Below, piece after piece: positions 45,164 to 55,205 of a DNA stretch of 64,000 bases. Every line of letters begins with the position of its first letter. Position 1 is the stretch's first letter. The notes under the pieces were generated by a model, which had not been told where the DNA came from, searched no databases, and saw only the letters and a list, made by a program, of their open reading frames with translations. The translations under genes and the position numbers were made by a program. Source of the stretch: Macrotis lagotis (Eukaryota > Chordata > Mammalia > Peramelemorphia > Peramelidae); contig NC_133660.1 in NCBI RefSeq assembly GCF_037893015.1, forward strand, positions 287,529,078 to 287,593,077. The letters run 5' to 3'.

Positions 45164-48100
45164 CTGGGACAAGGGAGAAATGGGTGGGTGTGGGACAAAA
45201 AAAAAAAAAACAACCAAGTGTCTTTTCAAGTTAGTATACCACGATTGGTAGTTACTAGTGGTATCAACATCCTTCAATCTCAGCAGAGTTGAGAGGTCCT
45301 GCAGGGGCCACTTCTATGTGAATTCTTGGATCATCTTCTAGAGGCCAATAGCCAAAGATGGCAGTCCAAGAAGGAGGTTTGATTCACCTCTTAGGGAAGC
45401 AACATGGTATCTGTTCCTGAACTCGTGCCCCTTATAGGACCCAGTTAGATCAACCCCTTCCCTTGAGTGCCCTGGCTCTGTGAAGCTACCACAAGTGAAT
45501 CTTTTTACTGAAGTCTATTTGGAAGTCAACTCATAAGAGCAAAATTTGAAGTTTGAGGCAGACTACTAGAACAAATAGTCCCTGGAACTGTCATTGACAT
45601 CACTGGGGAATGTTTGTTCTGGTGAAGAGTAGCAAGGGATTCGGTGGGCCCAAAGCTTCAGTAGAACCAGTCACCCATGGGGCTTCAGCAGAGCGAAGTG
45701 AGGTACACCAACACATCTTCTAGTTCTCAGGAACATGCTTTCAAGTCTTGTCCTTTTCTCTCTACAATCTCTCTTGCTGGTCTCCTTACTCATAAATCTG
45801 ACACCCTAAAATGGGCCCTCACTGTCTTTTAACTATTGCCATGACCTCCTAATGGGTCTCCCTGTCTCACTATAGTCCATTCTCCATAAGACTGACAGAG
45901 GGGATTCCCAAAGTACAGGTCTGATCACATCACCCTATCCTGTTTGGTAGATTCTAGTGATTCCCAATACTTCTATAATACAGACTCCTGTTTGGCATTT
46001 AAAACCCTTCCCAGCCTACTTCTCTCTGCCTTTGCAGTCTTCATACACCTTTCCCTTCTTGCTCTCCACAATCCAGCCAAACTGAACATTCTGTCTCCTA
46101 TCTCTGTCCCTTTGTTCCTGAAGGCAGTCTTTCCTCATCTCTGTTCAGAGCCCCTGTCATGGTCCTTACCGATCCGCCGAGAGCCCTCTTGGAGACAGAG
46201 TCAACAAAGGTAAAGGTGGCTACACTGAAACGCTGATAATGAGTTGGGAAAGGGGCCTCTGATGCACCCTCATTGGGTGCCAGCTGGGTCTTGTAGCCAT
46301 CTCCAACAAATGGGCATCTAGGAAAGATATCAATGAGGTCTTAGCTGAGATTGGCTGAGAAGTTAGACCCTGCCAGGCTCCCATATACCACTCACCCATT
46401 ATATAGAAGAGGCCATTGAGGTTCCTTGAAGGGGTTGGTGCTAGGGGTAGCCCAGCAGTGATGCAGAACCAGCACCAGGTTGGGGTCTGTCCTCCTGAGG
46501 AGTCGTACTTCTATATATAGGGGGTCCCGGAGCATCATGAAGAGAGGAAAGTCCTCCTTGTAGTAGTAGGAACTGTAGTCCTTATCTATAGTTGGAGACG
46601 GGGAGGTTCCATGAGCCTTCTGACAAACACTAGTTAAAAGGGTCTGGTGATGACAGTACAGAGTTCTCTTTACCTCTAGCAATTCGAAGCTCAAGATGCA
46701 AGGGGCCAGATCTGAGCACAGGAGCAGGTGGCGATGGAAAGAAGACCTCTTTCTGGAGTGGCAAGAAGTCACTGGCATTGTAGATACAGCGTACCTGGAG
46801 GCTGTAGCGGGGTGAGAAGATGGACACTTGGTTAGCTGACAGAAGACACAGCCTAGGGATGGTTGGACACCTTTTACAAGGCAAGGCTGAATCCAAATCA
46901 TCCCAAGGAGCTGGGACATTGCCAATGGACCTGAACCATCTGGTTGAAAAATGGAAGGTAGGAAGCTAGATCTCACCAAGGAAGCAGCCAGTCCTTACCT
47001 AGTAGGGAAGCATACCTCCCTCTGAGGGGCGTAAGACTATGGGAGAGAATGAGGCACATCCCATGAGCAAGACCATGACTGATTGGATGTTCTTACAAGG
47101 GTGACTTTGGTAATCACATGCCTCAGAAAACAACAGTCCCTAAAGTCTACTTGGGGTAGACATGCAACTGGGTCCAGTGATAATCCCTTGTCTCTAAATT
47201 CTACCCCAACAACAGACTGGACCTAGAGTCAAGAAGACCCAAGTTCAATTCTGGTATCAGGCACTGAATGTGTGACTTTACTGGATGAGTCACTTAACTT
47301 TCTTGTTTGCCTCAGTTTCCTCACCTGTAATATTTTAGCCAAAGGGACCAAGAACAACCTGGATAGGCCACAGTTGTCAAGGTCTGATGTGAAAAGCAAA
47401 TGAGATTTAATCTCTCCAGCTAACTAGAGGAGCTAGGGTGAATTAGAAGTGAATCAACTCATTGAACAGAGAGGAAAGAGAGGCTCAATGGGAAATGTGT
47501 TTGTCCAAGGTCTCATAGGCGGTAGCATCAGGGCTGGGATTCTGAGTTCTGATCAGACTTGGTGAACTACTTACCATGTGGTCTACCTAGTACTTCTAAG
47601 CAAGAAGAGAAGTCTTAGGGAGGCATCCACAGCCAAGGAGAAACTCTGAGTTTACTCCCCCAACCCAGAGGTCTACTGACATTTGTTCACCAAAGATCTC
47701 CACTGGATATCCTGAGTCTAGGATCCTCCCTTGTAGATTTAAGATAGAGAGAACCAATAGCTATTTTTCCCCCCATTACTTTCCATCCTTCCCAGAGAAG
47801 GCTTTGGGAAAGAAATCTGTTTCTTCTTTACTTTCAAGTAGATGTCCCCATTCCCTCCCCCCACACACACACTGTTCCTCCCCAGTTTCACTCCTCTGGA
47901 GGATGTTGCCTGGAGAATATTCCTATCTCCCTAAACCTAATTCCAATTAATTGGAGAGGAGAATATCCCACATTTAAATAGTACCTTAACATTTGACAGC
48001 CTTCCTTTCAATAGCTACCCTGTGAAGGAGGGACCATTATAATTGTTTTTATAGGGAAGGGGCAGAAGGACTCAGGCTTGGATGATGTAACTCTGTCTTT

Positions 48101-51100
48101 TTCTTATTTCTAGCTTTTATTCACTTAGTGTGATAGGGGCAGGAGGGACTATAATAATGGGACATGGACACAATAGCCTTCCTTAGTATTTGAGTAGTTG
48201 TTGCAAAGAAAAGGGATTAATGATAATTTTACAAATGTTAGCTCTTTAGATTCTCAAAAATTGAGGAAGGTACCATTGTTACTCCCCATTTTGCAGATGA
48301 GAGAAATGAAATAGAATTTATGTGACTTTGCCCAGGGTCACACAGCTAGTGACTGAGGCTGGATTTGAACCCAGGTCTTATTTGTTCTTGGCAGTAGAGG
48401 GTTCCAGAACAATGAGTTGAAGCCTGTTTCACATAGAGGAGGGAAGATACCAGAACTGTCAAAGAGCTAAGGAGTTCATTATCACAGGTTTGCTCTTCTA
48501 TGACACACAAAACTTTATTGAAACTCTAAATGGGATCAGGGTTTAGGTATGAATGTTTCTAGTCTAATTTCTATAATACTGTCGCCAGCTTGGCCATAAG
48601 ATATGAAATTGGAAGGTATCTTAAAAGACTATATAGTCAGGGCAGCTAGGTGGCGCAGCAGATAGAGCACTGGTCCTGGAGTCAGGAATACCTGGGTTCG
48701 AATCCAGCCTCAGACACTTATTTCCTAGCTGTGTGACCTTGGGCAAGTCACTTAACCCCATTGCCTTACCAAAAAAAAAAAAAAAGACTAGTCCATCTCC
48801 TTTACTTTATGAGGCACCAAGAAGTTAAGTGATTTCTCTAAAGTGGCAAGAGGAAAAGACAAAATTTGAATCTAGTTCCTTGGCCTCTAGAAATTTCCGA
48901 GTCTATCAGGCTGCTTCCCTCAATGTTTTAGTTTTCTATACCACCCCCTCCCAATCTCATCCCCTCAGCTAGATTATAAGCCCCTTGAAGGCCAGCCAAG
49001 TAGAGTAACTCTTGGAGAAAATAAAACCTAGGCATCATACCTAGTATCTCTATATAAGGATAGAGCTGGTTCCCATACTCCTCGGAGGTAGTGGGCTTCT
49101 TGTTGCCTTTGAGGACCTGGAATTTTGCACCATAGTGCAAAGAGACTAGCTACCTTCAAGAAGTGGGGGGTCTTCTATGGATGCAGGATCTGGCTGAGAC
49201 ATCAACTCTGAGCTTTGATCAAAGAGACTTCTGAGCTTTTCCCCACCACCCCCTGGAAGGTCTGGGGGTAGAATCTGTACCTTTGGCTTCCTGTGCCCTG
49301 AGGCCAGCTCAAAATGTTCTTTATCAATACTGAAACCTCAAGGCCATTTGCTACACAGAGCAAGTAAATACCTCTCTTTCAGATCAAGAAGACTTTTGCT
49401 TATTACTACAGTTTCTCAGTAATGAAATCTCCCGACCAAGACTTGCACAGCTTCAGCTGAGCAAACCCAGATATCTATCTCCATGCTGAAAGGAAACCGG
49501 CTTCCCCCCTGCCACTGTTCCCCATTACTCTCAGCTCCCCTGCATGGGTCTATGATGTAGCACAAAGGCCAGTGATGATGGCTGATGAAGGCCAAAATTC
49601 GTTTCCTGGCCCTTCTCTGTAACTTTGTAAAATTTCTTTAGGACTCAGGTCATTGAATATATATATAAAACTTCTTGTAATGCACAGATAAAGAAACCAA
49701 GCTCTAAGCAGCTATGAAGTCCCCAGATTGATGCCCATCTCCTCTACTCACAGGAAGGTACTGTCCCTAGTGATAGCACCTTCTGGTCCAGTCTGGATGT
49801 CAATGTCCGATACCAGTTGGTTCTCATAGATGAGCTGGTTGTCGACCAGCTGAGGAAGGGAAGCAAAGAGAAGATAAATTAATGCCTCCTAACCATGAGG
49901 CACAGTAGCCACATTGCCCCTGGAGAGCCTTCTCCGTCCTTACCTGGATGGTGGTACCACACTGGGTAACCAGAAAATTGAAGACCACAAAGTTTTCTGT
50001 TCTCTGGGTTGGGGTGCAGTCACCTGAGGCATAGGCTAGTTTGATGCTCTTGAGACTGACCTGCTTTTTAGAGGTGGTATTCTGGGAGACCACCAGGACA
50101 AAGTGGCCATCTTCAAAACACTGGACAGTGGCTGGGTCAGAGGGCCAGAGGACCAAGGCAAGTTAGTGTCAGAGGGATACCGAGAGGCAAAAGGCCTAGA
50201 CTTGAAGTTGAACTCTAGTCCTTACTCTGCTAGTAAAGAGCTGTGAGACCTTGGCCCAAGGCAGCTAGCTTCTTTTCACCTCATTATCAGCAGGTTTTTA
50301 GAATGAAGAGTTCAAGAAATGGACATTCAGGTCGTCTTTCCCTAGAGCTCAATTTCTCCAAAGCCTGGTATAATGAGAAATTCTTGGGGCTGGTGGCTCT
50401 CCTAAATAATTTTTTTCCAATCTCTGAATATCCCTTTTCCTTCCTGATCCCCCCACCCCAACTACTAGAAGCTTCTCCAAATCTTATATTTGTTTGCATA
50501 TTATTTTATATAACTTTATACTATAAATATTTTATATGTTATTTTTTATCTTGGTAAGCTCACTGGTTAGTAGAGAACTGTAGCATTCTTTGTCCCTATA
50601 GGGCAATGTTTAATAAAACATTGAAGGGTGTCTAATAAAAAATAGTGGATTGCTTAGGAATGTGAGTGTACCTGTGTTGCCATAGTAACATGGAAGCTTG
50701 GTATCTGTGTTGTCATAGCAGCAACCAGCTTGGAGACAGGCTTCAGAACTTGCCCCTTCTAGGCAGGGGATACGGCCAGAGATGACCTGGCATTCCTCCT
50801 GGCTTAGCAGGTCACCTGGGATGACAAGAAGTCAGTCTTGAACTAGCAAGAAGTAGTTAATCCAACCAAGTTGGATTCCTATTTTAGGATCAATCTAGCA
50901 GGTCCATCACTGGGAAGGAGTTGGAACTTGCCTCAGGTGAGAGGCTGGTCTGCTAAAAGGCAGGAATAAGCTAGGGAATGGAGGCAGACTCACCTGGGGG
51001 AGATGGTGAGACCTGATGTAACAAGGTAGTCATTCCAGGTGAAGACCGGGTGCGGTGGTCATGGGCAGATCGATGGCGGTGATCGGCAACAGATGGGCGA

Positions 51101-53019
51101 GACAGAAGTTTCAAGTCCGGGTGAAGGTGAGGAGGAAGATGGGGATGGGGAAGGTGAGGAGGAAGAGAAGGATGAGGAAGGGGCTGAGCAGGGGAAGGAG
51201 AAGGGTGGTCCAAGACCGGATGAGGAAGAGGAGTGCCTGGGTTCTTGGGATGCTCAGATTTAGGGCAGATCAAGGTCACATCTTGAGCTTCATCAACATG
51301 GGTACCCAATAACTCTTCAACAAACACTCGTAAATGATACTGACCATCCTGAGGTAGAGACAAAGGCAGGTCAGGGACTGGGACTGGACACTCACATTGA
51401 AAAGAACACTGGCTTTTGAATCAGAGGTAATGGGTTCAAATCCAACTCCAGATGGTAACTACTTGACCACCCCACACAATGGTTACCTTAACACTCCCCT
51501 TCCTCAGTTTCCTCCTCTGTAAAATGAGGAAGTTGGTTTCATGGTGTGTAAGATCCATCTAGCTCTAAATCTATGATATTATAAACCCCTCAGCCCCAGC
51601 TTCCTCCTGTATAAAATGAGAATATGACATTTCTAAGTTATATAACCGGTGTTGCAAACCTAGGTCCTAGCCCCAAGCTCAATTTTCTGTTCCAAAGTTG
51701 TAGTGAAGAATCAGCCTCATTATCCAACTGAATAGGCTCATGACTGATGTAGCCCCAGCCATATCCCAGCTCCATCAGCAGAACAGAAGACAGCCTACCT
51801 TCTTCATCACATGACATCCACGGTAACCTGCAGAGAAGATGGCGGGGCCCTGAGGCTCAGAGGTGATCCAGTGGAGACAGATGGAGCAATTGGTCACTTC
51901 AAAGTGGGTCCCAAATTCATCTGGGGAAGAGAGACACCCACACCTCCATCAACCTGAGCTATGGGAGACCATACTTGGCCTAGCCAATGAAAATAGCCTT
52001 ACAGTTCTCACTAGGGGGCCAACGTCCTCAGGTGATATACCCTTGAAGAAACCAAAGACTTGATATGCACATATGTTCCAAGTGCTTAGGCAGCAAAGGC
52101 AGAAGTGAAACCTTTCCTGCCCTCAAGGAGCTTACACTTGGGTACGGGGTAGGGATAGGGAACAATAACACACATTCAGATATATGTGCCAAGTATACAA
52201 AGTAGGATTGGGGGGGAGTGCTTTTCTGAGGAGGGAGAGAATCCTCTGAACCAGCCCTTGACTGGTAGAGGCCTGCAATTGGGGTACTAGACATTTAGAA
52301 ATGACAACTTTCCCATATCCAAGAAGGGACCTCCTTTTCAATGTGCCACATAGACACTGATACAGCCTCTGCTTGAACCCTCAGCTAGGGGAAAATCCCC
52401 TCCTTTCTAAGGCAAGGTTGGTTGCCTCCAATAAGCTCCTGGGTCCATCACACCAGCCCTGTCCTTCTCTTCCATCTTCTTCAGTCTCTGGTTGATAAAC
52501 CACAGAGAAGAGAGGCCTAACTCCAATCCTGGGGGCCACCAATTTCCTTTTCCTTCCACAAAGGGAGCAATTGGCCCAGAAATTTTCAAGAATGGTAGAA
52601 CTTGGAGGTCTAGTCAACCCCCCCCTTATTTTATATAAAGAGAAACTGAAGCCATGAGAGATTAAGTGATTTGCCCAAGGCCACCCTATCCAGCCAGGAT
52701 TTAGTCTCAGATACTTTGATTCCAATCAATAAGCCTTTTTTAACTACCTAAGGAAACTAAGGATGCAAAATGAAGCTATTCCTGCCCTCAGGGAGCTGCC
52801 ATTCTATCAAGTTGGAGACTGAAGCACTATCTCAAACAAGAGCTACCTACCCACCACCTTGAAGCGAATCGCCCGACCAGGCCTTGGGAAGACAAGCAGC
52901 TGCATACTGTAGGAGCCACATTCATGCCTGTGCTGCAAGCCCCAGGTTCCAGACCTCTGATCCAGGCAGAGTCCCAGAGCCAGGAGGAACAGAAACTCCA
53001 AACAGGTTCCCCAGCTCAT
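44366..53019 (-). CDS. ZP1: ZP1, zona pellucida glycoprotein 1, complete
   Basis: Egg-coat glycoprotein that cross-links zona filaments; made in growing oocytes, secreted, then cut from its membrane anchor. Exons on the minus strand: 52851-53019, 51799-51920, 50994-51348, 50672-50815, 49944-50131, 49752-49849, 46674-46801, 46396-46585, 46170-46317, 45082-45163, 44799-44906, 44366-44592. GT-AG borders and phases agree throughout: 1,959 nt, 652 residues (638 in human). Order: signal peptide, ZP-N1 (to about 140), Pro/His-rich linker, trefoil (about 216-263), ZP module (about 264-541), dibasic cleavage site (542-545), transmembrane segment (about 614-635), short tail. An upstream in-frame ATG at 53058 would add 13 residues; I prefer 53019 because its product has a cleaner signal peptide. 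Confidence 0.97.
45164..46169. other. ZP1 intron 9 with an L2 fragment
   Basis: A plus-strand L2 piece lies at about 45,700-46,155 ('tctgatcacatcaccctatcctg', 'aacccttcccagcctacttctctctgcc', 'tccctttgttcctgaaggcag'). The rest (45,164-45,700) shows nothing assignable. Confidence 0.65.
46170..50131 (-). CDS. ZP1: ZP1 exons 5-9: ZP module
   Basis: Exons 49944-50131, 49752-49849, 46674-46801, 46396-46585, 46170-46317. Visible matches to human: [109 protein letters not shown] and [15 protein letters not shown] and ZP-C halves with the usual cysteines are present; this is the polymerisation domain. Confidence 0.95.
46802..49751. other. ZP1 intron 6
   Basis: Nearly 3 kb. It holds a plus-strand SINE at about 47,212-47,340, the second copy of a 33-bp duplicate (47,348-47,380), a minus-strand MIR at about 48,265-48,400 and a complete CORE-SINE at 48,640-48,786. 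47,400-48,250 and 48,800-49,740 contain no recognised feature. Exons 6 and 7 join in phase 2, so no exon is missing. Confidence 0.65.
48640..48786 (+). mobile_element. Marsupial tRNA-headed CORE-SINE
   Basis: Complete copy; box B is the well-preserved 'ggttcgaatcc' and the tail is a run of As. Flanking 'aaagacta' on both sides suggests a short target duplication. Antisense to ZP1. Confidence 0.93.
50133..50671. other. ZP1 intron 4
   Basis: No recognised repeat or gene. AT-rich around 50,480-50,560. Confidence 0.5.
50672..50815 (-). CDS. ZP1: ZP1 exon 4: trefoil (P-type) domain
   Basis: One exon encodes [20 protein letters not shown] then [23 protein letters not shown]. Six cysteines in trefoil spacing with the CCYD signature. 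Human has EQCQVASGHLPC and [20 protein letters not shown]. Confidence 0.96.
50994..51348 (-). CDS. ZP1: ZP1 exon 3: end of ZP-N1 and Pro/His-rich linker
   Basis: The first 33 codons finish ZP-N1 ([20 protein letters not shown], then [10 protein letters not shown]). The rest is a low-complexity linker rich in proline, histidine and leucine ([20 protein letters not shown]) followed by a basic His/Arg stretch and a Ser/Pro end. Human ZP1 has a Pro/Ser-rich linker here with little residue identity. The antisense strand shows a matching acidic open frame that has no independent support. Confidence 0.92.
51349..51798. other. ZP1 intron 2 with MIR
   Basis: A plus-strand MIR at about 51,400-51,580 with 'gggttcaaatccaactcc', and 'cctcagtttcctcctctgtaaaatgagg'. 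Nothing else is seen. Confidence 0.75.
51799..51920 (-). CDS. ZP1: ZP1 exon 2: ZP-N1 core
   Basis: Reads [20 protein letters not shown], then [21 protein letters not shown]. The cysteines of NCSIC and RGCHV are those that pair in the N-terminal ZP-N domain of human ZP1. One sequon (NCS) is present. Confidence 0.95.
51921..52850. other. ZP1 intron 1 with L2 and MIR fragments
   Basis: Antisense L2 3'-end pieces at about 52,060-52,200 ('tgccctcaaggagcttacactt') and 52,725-52,820 ('cctgccctcagggagctgcc'), and a minus-strand MIR at about 52,620-52,725. No coding content. Confidence 0.6.
52851..53019 (-). CDS. ZP1: ZP1 exon 1: signal peptide and start of ZP-N1
   Basis: [19 protein letters not shown] is a signal peptide. 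After it come [20 protein letters not shown] and RFKVV, matching human [20 protein letters not shown] and RFKVV. The upstream ATG at 53058-53056 is in frame and has a G at -3 and +4; the chosen ATG has A at -3. Either could be used. Confidence 0.93.
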
Positions 53020-53059
53020 TGTGAGACTGCCAGCCCCAAGCTTCGAGATAGGCCCCATA

Positions 53060-53200
53060 CCTGCTTCTGCCCATTAGAAGGGAGTAGCAGACCAGGGCTT
53101 AAATGGACTGTTGGAAAGGCAGGTGTGCTCAGGAGGAGAAAGGAAGCACCTGGAGAAACCCCCACGTGCTGGGAGAAAGGGATTGGGTGGAAACTACCAC
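53060..53200 (-). promoter_or_regulatory. ZP1: ZP1 proximal promoter: TATA-like box and E-boxes
   Basis: Upstream of the start codons on the minus strand: an AT-rich TATA-like 'catttaag' at about 53,097-53,104, then E-boxes at 53120-53125 (caggtg), 53147-53152 (cacctg) and 53163-53168 (cacgtg). ZP1-3 promoters in mammals use a TATA box plus a conserved E-box bound by FIGLA/E12. If the start site lies about 25-30 bp from the TATA-like box, the leader is very short. Confidence 0.6.
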
Positions 53201-53694
53201 CCTATTGGGAGGAGGAGTTGAGGCCTTCTTGCCTGGTCTCCTTCCCTTGGGGGGTCTTGGTCTGTCACCTGAAGCTGGTCTCTAACCTCTGGGGTCTTGG
53301 GTTTGTCCCCACCGGGAGGTGGAGGAAACCACTCATTGCTTTTGTATCTTGTTTCCTATGCAGAGCAGATGAGCTGTGAGGAGGAGGAAGTGCTCAGAAA
53401 ACAGAGAACTGAGAGTGGAGGGTGGGTCTGTGCTGATCTATATAGCTCTGTCCTGGCCCCACACCCAGCCCTAATTCTGGCTGATGATCTTGGGCTTTGC
53501 CTGGCACAGCAGACCTGCGCTCAGATCCTCCCTCTCCTTGGGCAACCTCAGGAGAGTGACTTCTCTCTCCAGTTCTGTTTCTCATCTGCAAAATGGTAGG
53601 GTTGGCTGCCGAATGACTCCCTAACTCTAGGATCCTGTGATTCCCCGAAATTAGAAGGTCTGACCACTTTTAAGTGGGAATGATTCTTCTCAAT

Positions 53695-54065
53695 GGGGCA
53701 GCCAAGTGGTACGATGGATAGAGCGCCAACTCTGGAGTCAGGGAGATCTGAGTTCAAATTTGGCCTCAGACTCTTACTAGCTGTGTGACCTTGGGGAAGT
53801 CACTTAACTCTGATTGTCCCATCTCCAGCCATCCTGATTTGTATCTGGCTACTGGACCCAAATGGCTTTGGAGGAGAAAGTAAGACTTAGCGTATGACTT
53901 AGAGCCCCTCCACTCAAGTCCAATTCAGGTACTTCTCCAAGTTCAATAAGAGAGTTTTGAGCATAAATCTTTTAGTAAGCTTTTGAGTTGCACATTTTTC
54001 TACTCTCTCCCCTCCACACATGCTGATGCCATGCTCATCTTCAAGAACAAAGGACAAACAACATT
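53695..54065 (+). mobile_element. Long-tailed SINE, third and best copy
   Basis: Complete tRNA-like head ('ggggcagccaagtggtacgatggatagagc'), CORE, then the long 3' part with 'ccagccatcctgatttgtatctgg', 'acccaaatggctttggaggag' and the end 'tcttcaagaacaaaggacaaacaac'. About 85 bp of foreign sequence (about 53,940-54,025) interrupts the last segment. Confidence 0.8.
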
Positions 54066-54266
54066 CTTCGTCATTAGAGTGTTATTTAAGTGTTAGGATT
54101 CTGAAATCATGTTTTAAGATTTAGGAAGTATTTTTCTCCAAACCAACAAACATTAACCACTTAACAAGCCAATTGCAGGAAAATAATGACCAAATGGAAA
54201 CAGCCTGCCCCCAAGGAACTTTTGTTCTATGGACTCCTTACTGGGTGAGGATAACTTTATCATTTA

Positions 54267-54343
54267 AACTCTAAAGGGAATTTGAGAAAGGAGAGAACAT
54301 CCCCTGATGGGAGATCAGGGAAGGCTTCCTATAGGAGGCATCT
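54267..54343. repeat. 77-bp direct duplicate, copy 1
   Basis: Matches 55129-55205 in 76 of 77 positions, same orientation, starts 862 bp apart. Flanks on both sides differ. Confidence 0.92.
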
Positions 54344-55128
54344 CCTGAGTGGAGCCTCTACTGAGGTTGTATCAGAACTATGTGAGGATGAAGTGCTCCC
54401 CATCCTTGTGGAGCATGGAGATAGCCTGCGCCTTTGCAGAGAGATGGGAAATGGAATTTTGAGTTTGGGAAGCTGCCAGTTCAGCTGAAATGCAAACATC
54501 ATGGAGGGGAATGATTTGAAGTCAAATTGGACCAGATTATAGTGTAATAGTTCTTTTAGAGGTAACCCATGGCTGAGAGTATCTGAGCTCTTAGCAAGAC
54601 CAGGTTTGATTTGGGGTACTGACCTCAAAAATCCTAGTCTTTTATTTTGGGTAATCTTTGAATATAGCTTGTGTCTGTTTCTACAAATATAAATAGCAGG
54701 GTCCTCAGTTTCCCTAAAAAGCAATCAAGGAAAAAAACAATCAAGGTGATACATGTTTGGGAAAAAGATAATATATTCCCCCTCAGAAGATACAAAAGAT
54801 TAGGAGGATTATGAGGAACTCAGAAACCAACACATCTTTCTCACCAATGAGTCCTCTTTTTCTACCAGGGTCCTAAAGACCTTTGACCTTCTCTGATATG
54901 GACTCCCTCAGAATGAACCTGAACTTGGAATGGCAATCCCTCTGGTGGAAAATCCCCCTCTTCCACAGTTCTGCTCAGACTTGTTATACTAGCTACTCTA
55001 TACGACTGTCCCTATTTTACTCACATGGGCCACAGAGAAGTGAATTACCTAGAATCCTACATCTTATAAATATTGAAACTGAAATGTGGGACCAGGTCTC
55101 TCATCTCTTTATCTTTTAACCATCCTTT

Positions 55129-55205
55129 AACTCTAAAGGGAATTTGAGAAAGGAGAGAACATTCCCTGATGGGAGATCAGGGAAGGCTTCCTATAGGAGG
55201 CATCT
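55129..55205. repeat. 77-bp direct duplicate, copy 2
   Basis: Second copy; the single difference is C to T in 'gaacatcccctg' / 'gaacattccctg'. Confidence 0.92.

Noticed and set aside
51039-51312. Acidic open frames antisense to ZP1 exon 3
   Set aside because: Mirror image of the Pro/His-rich coding stretch; no start context or homologue.
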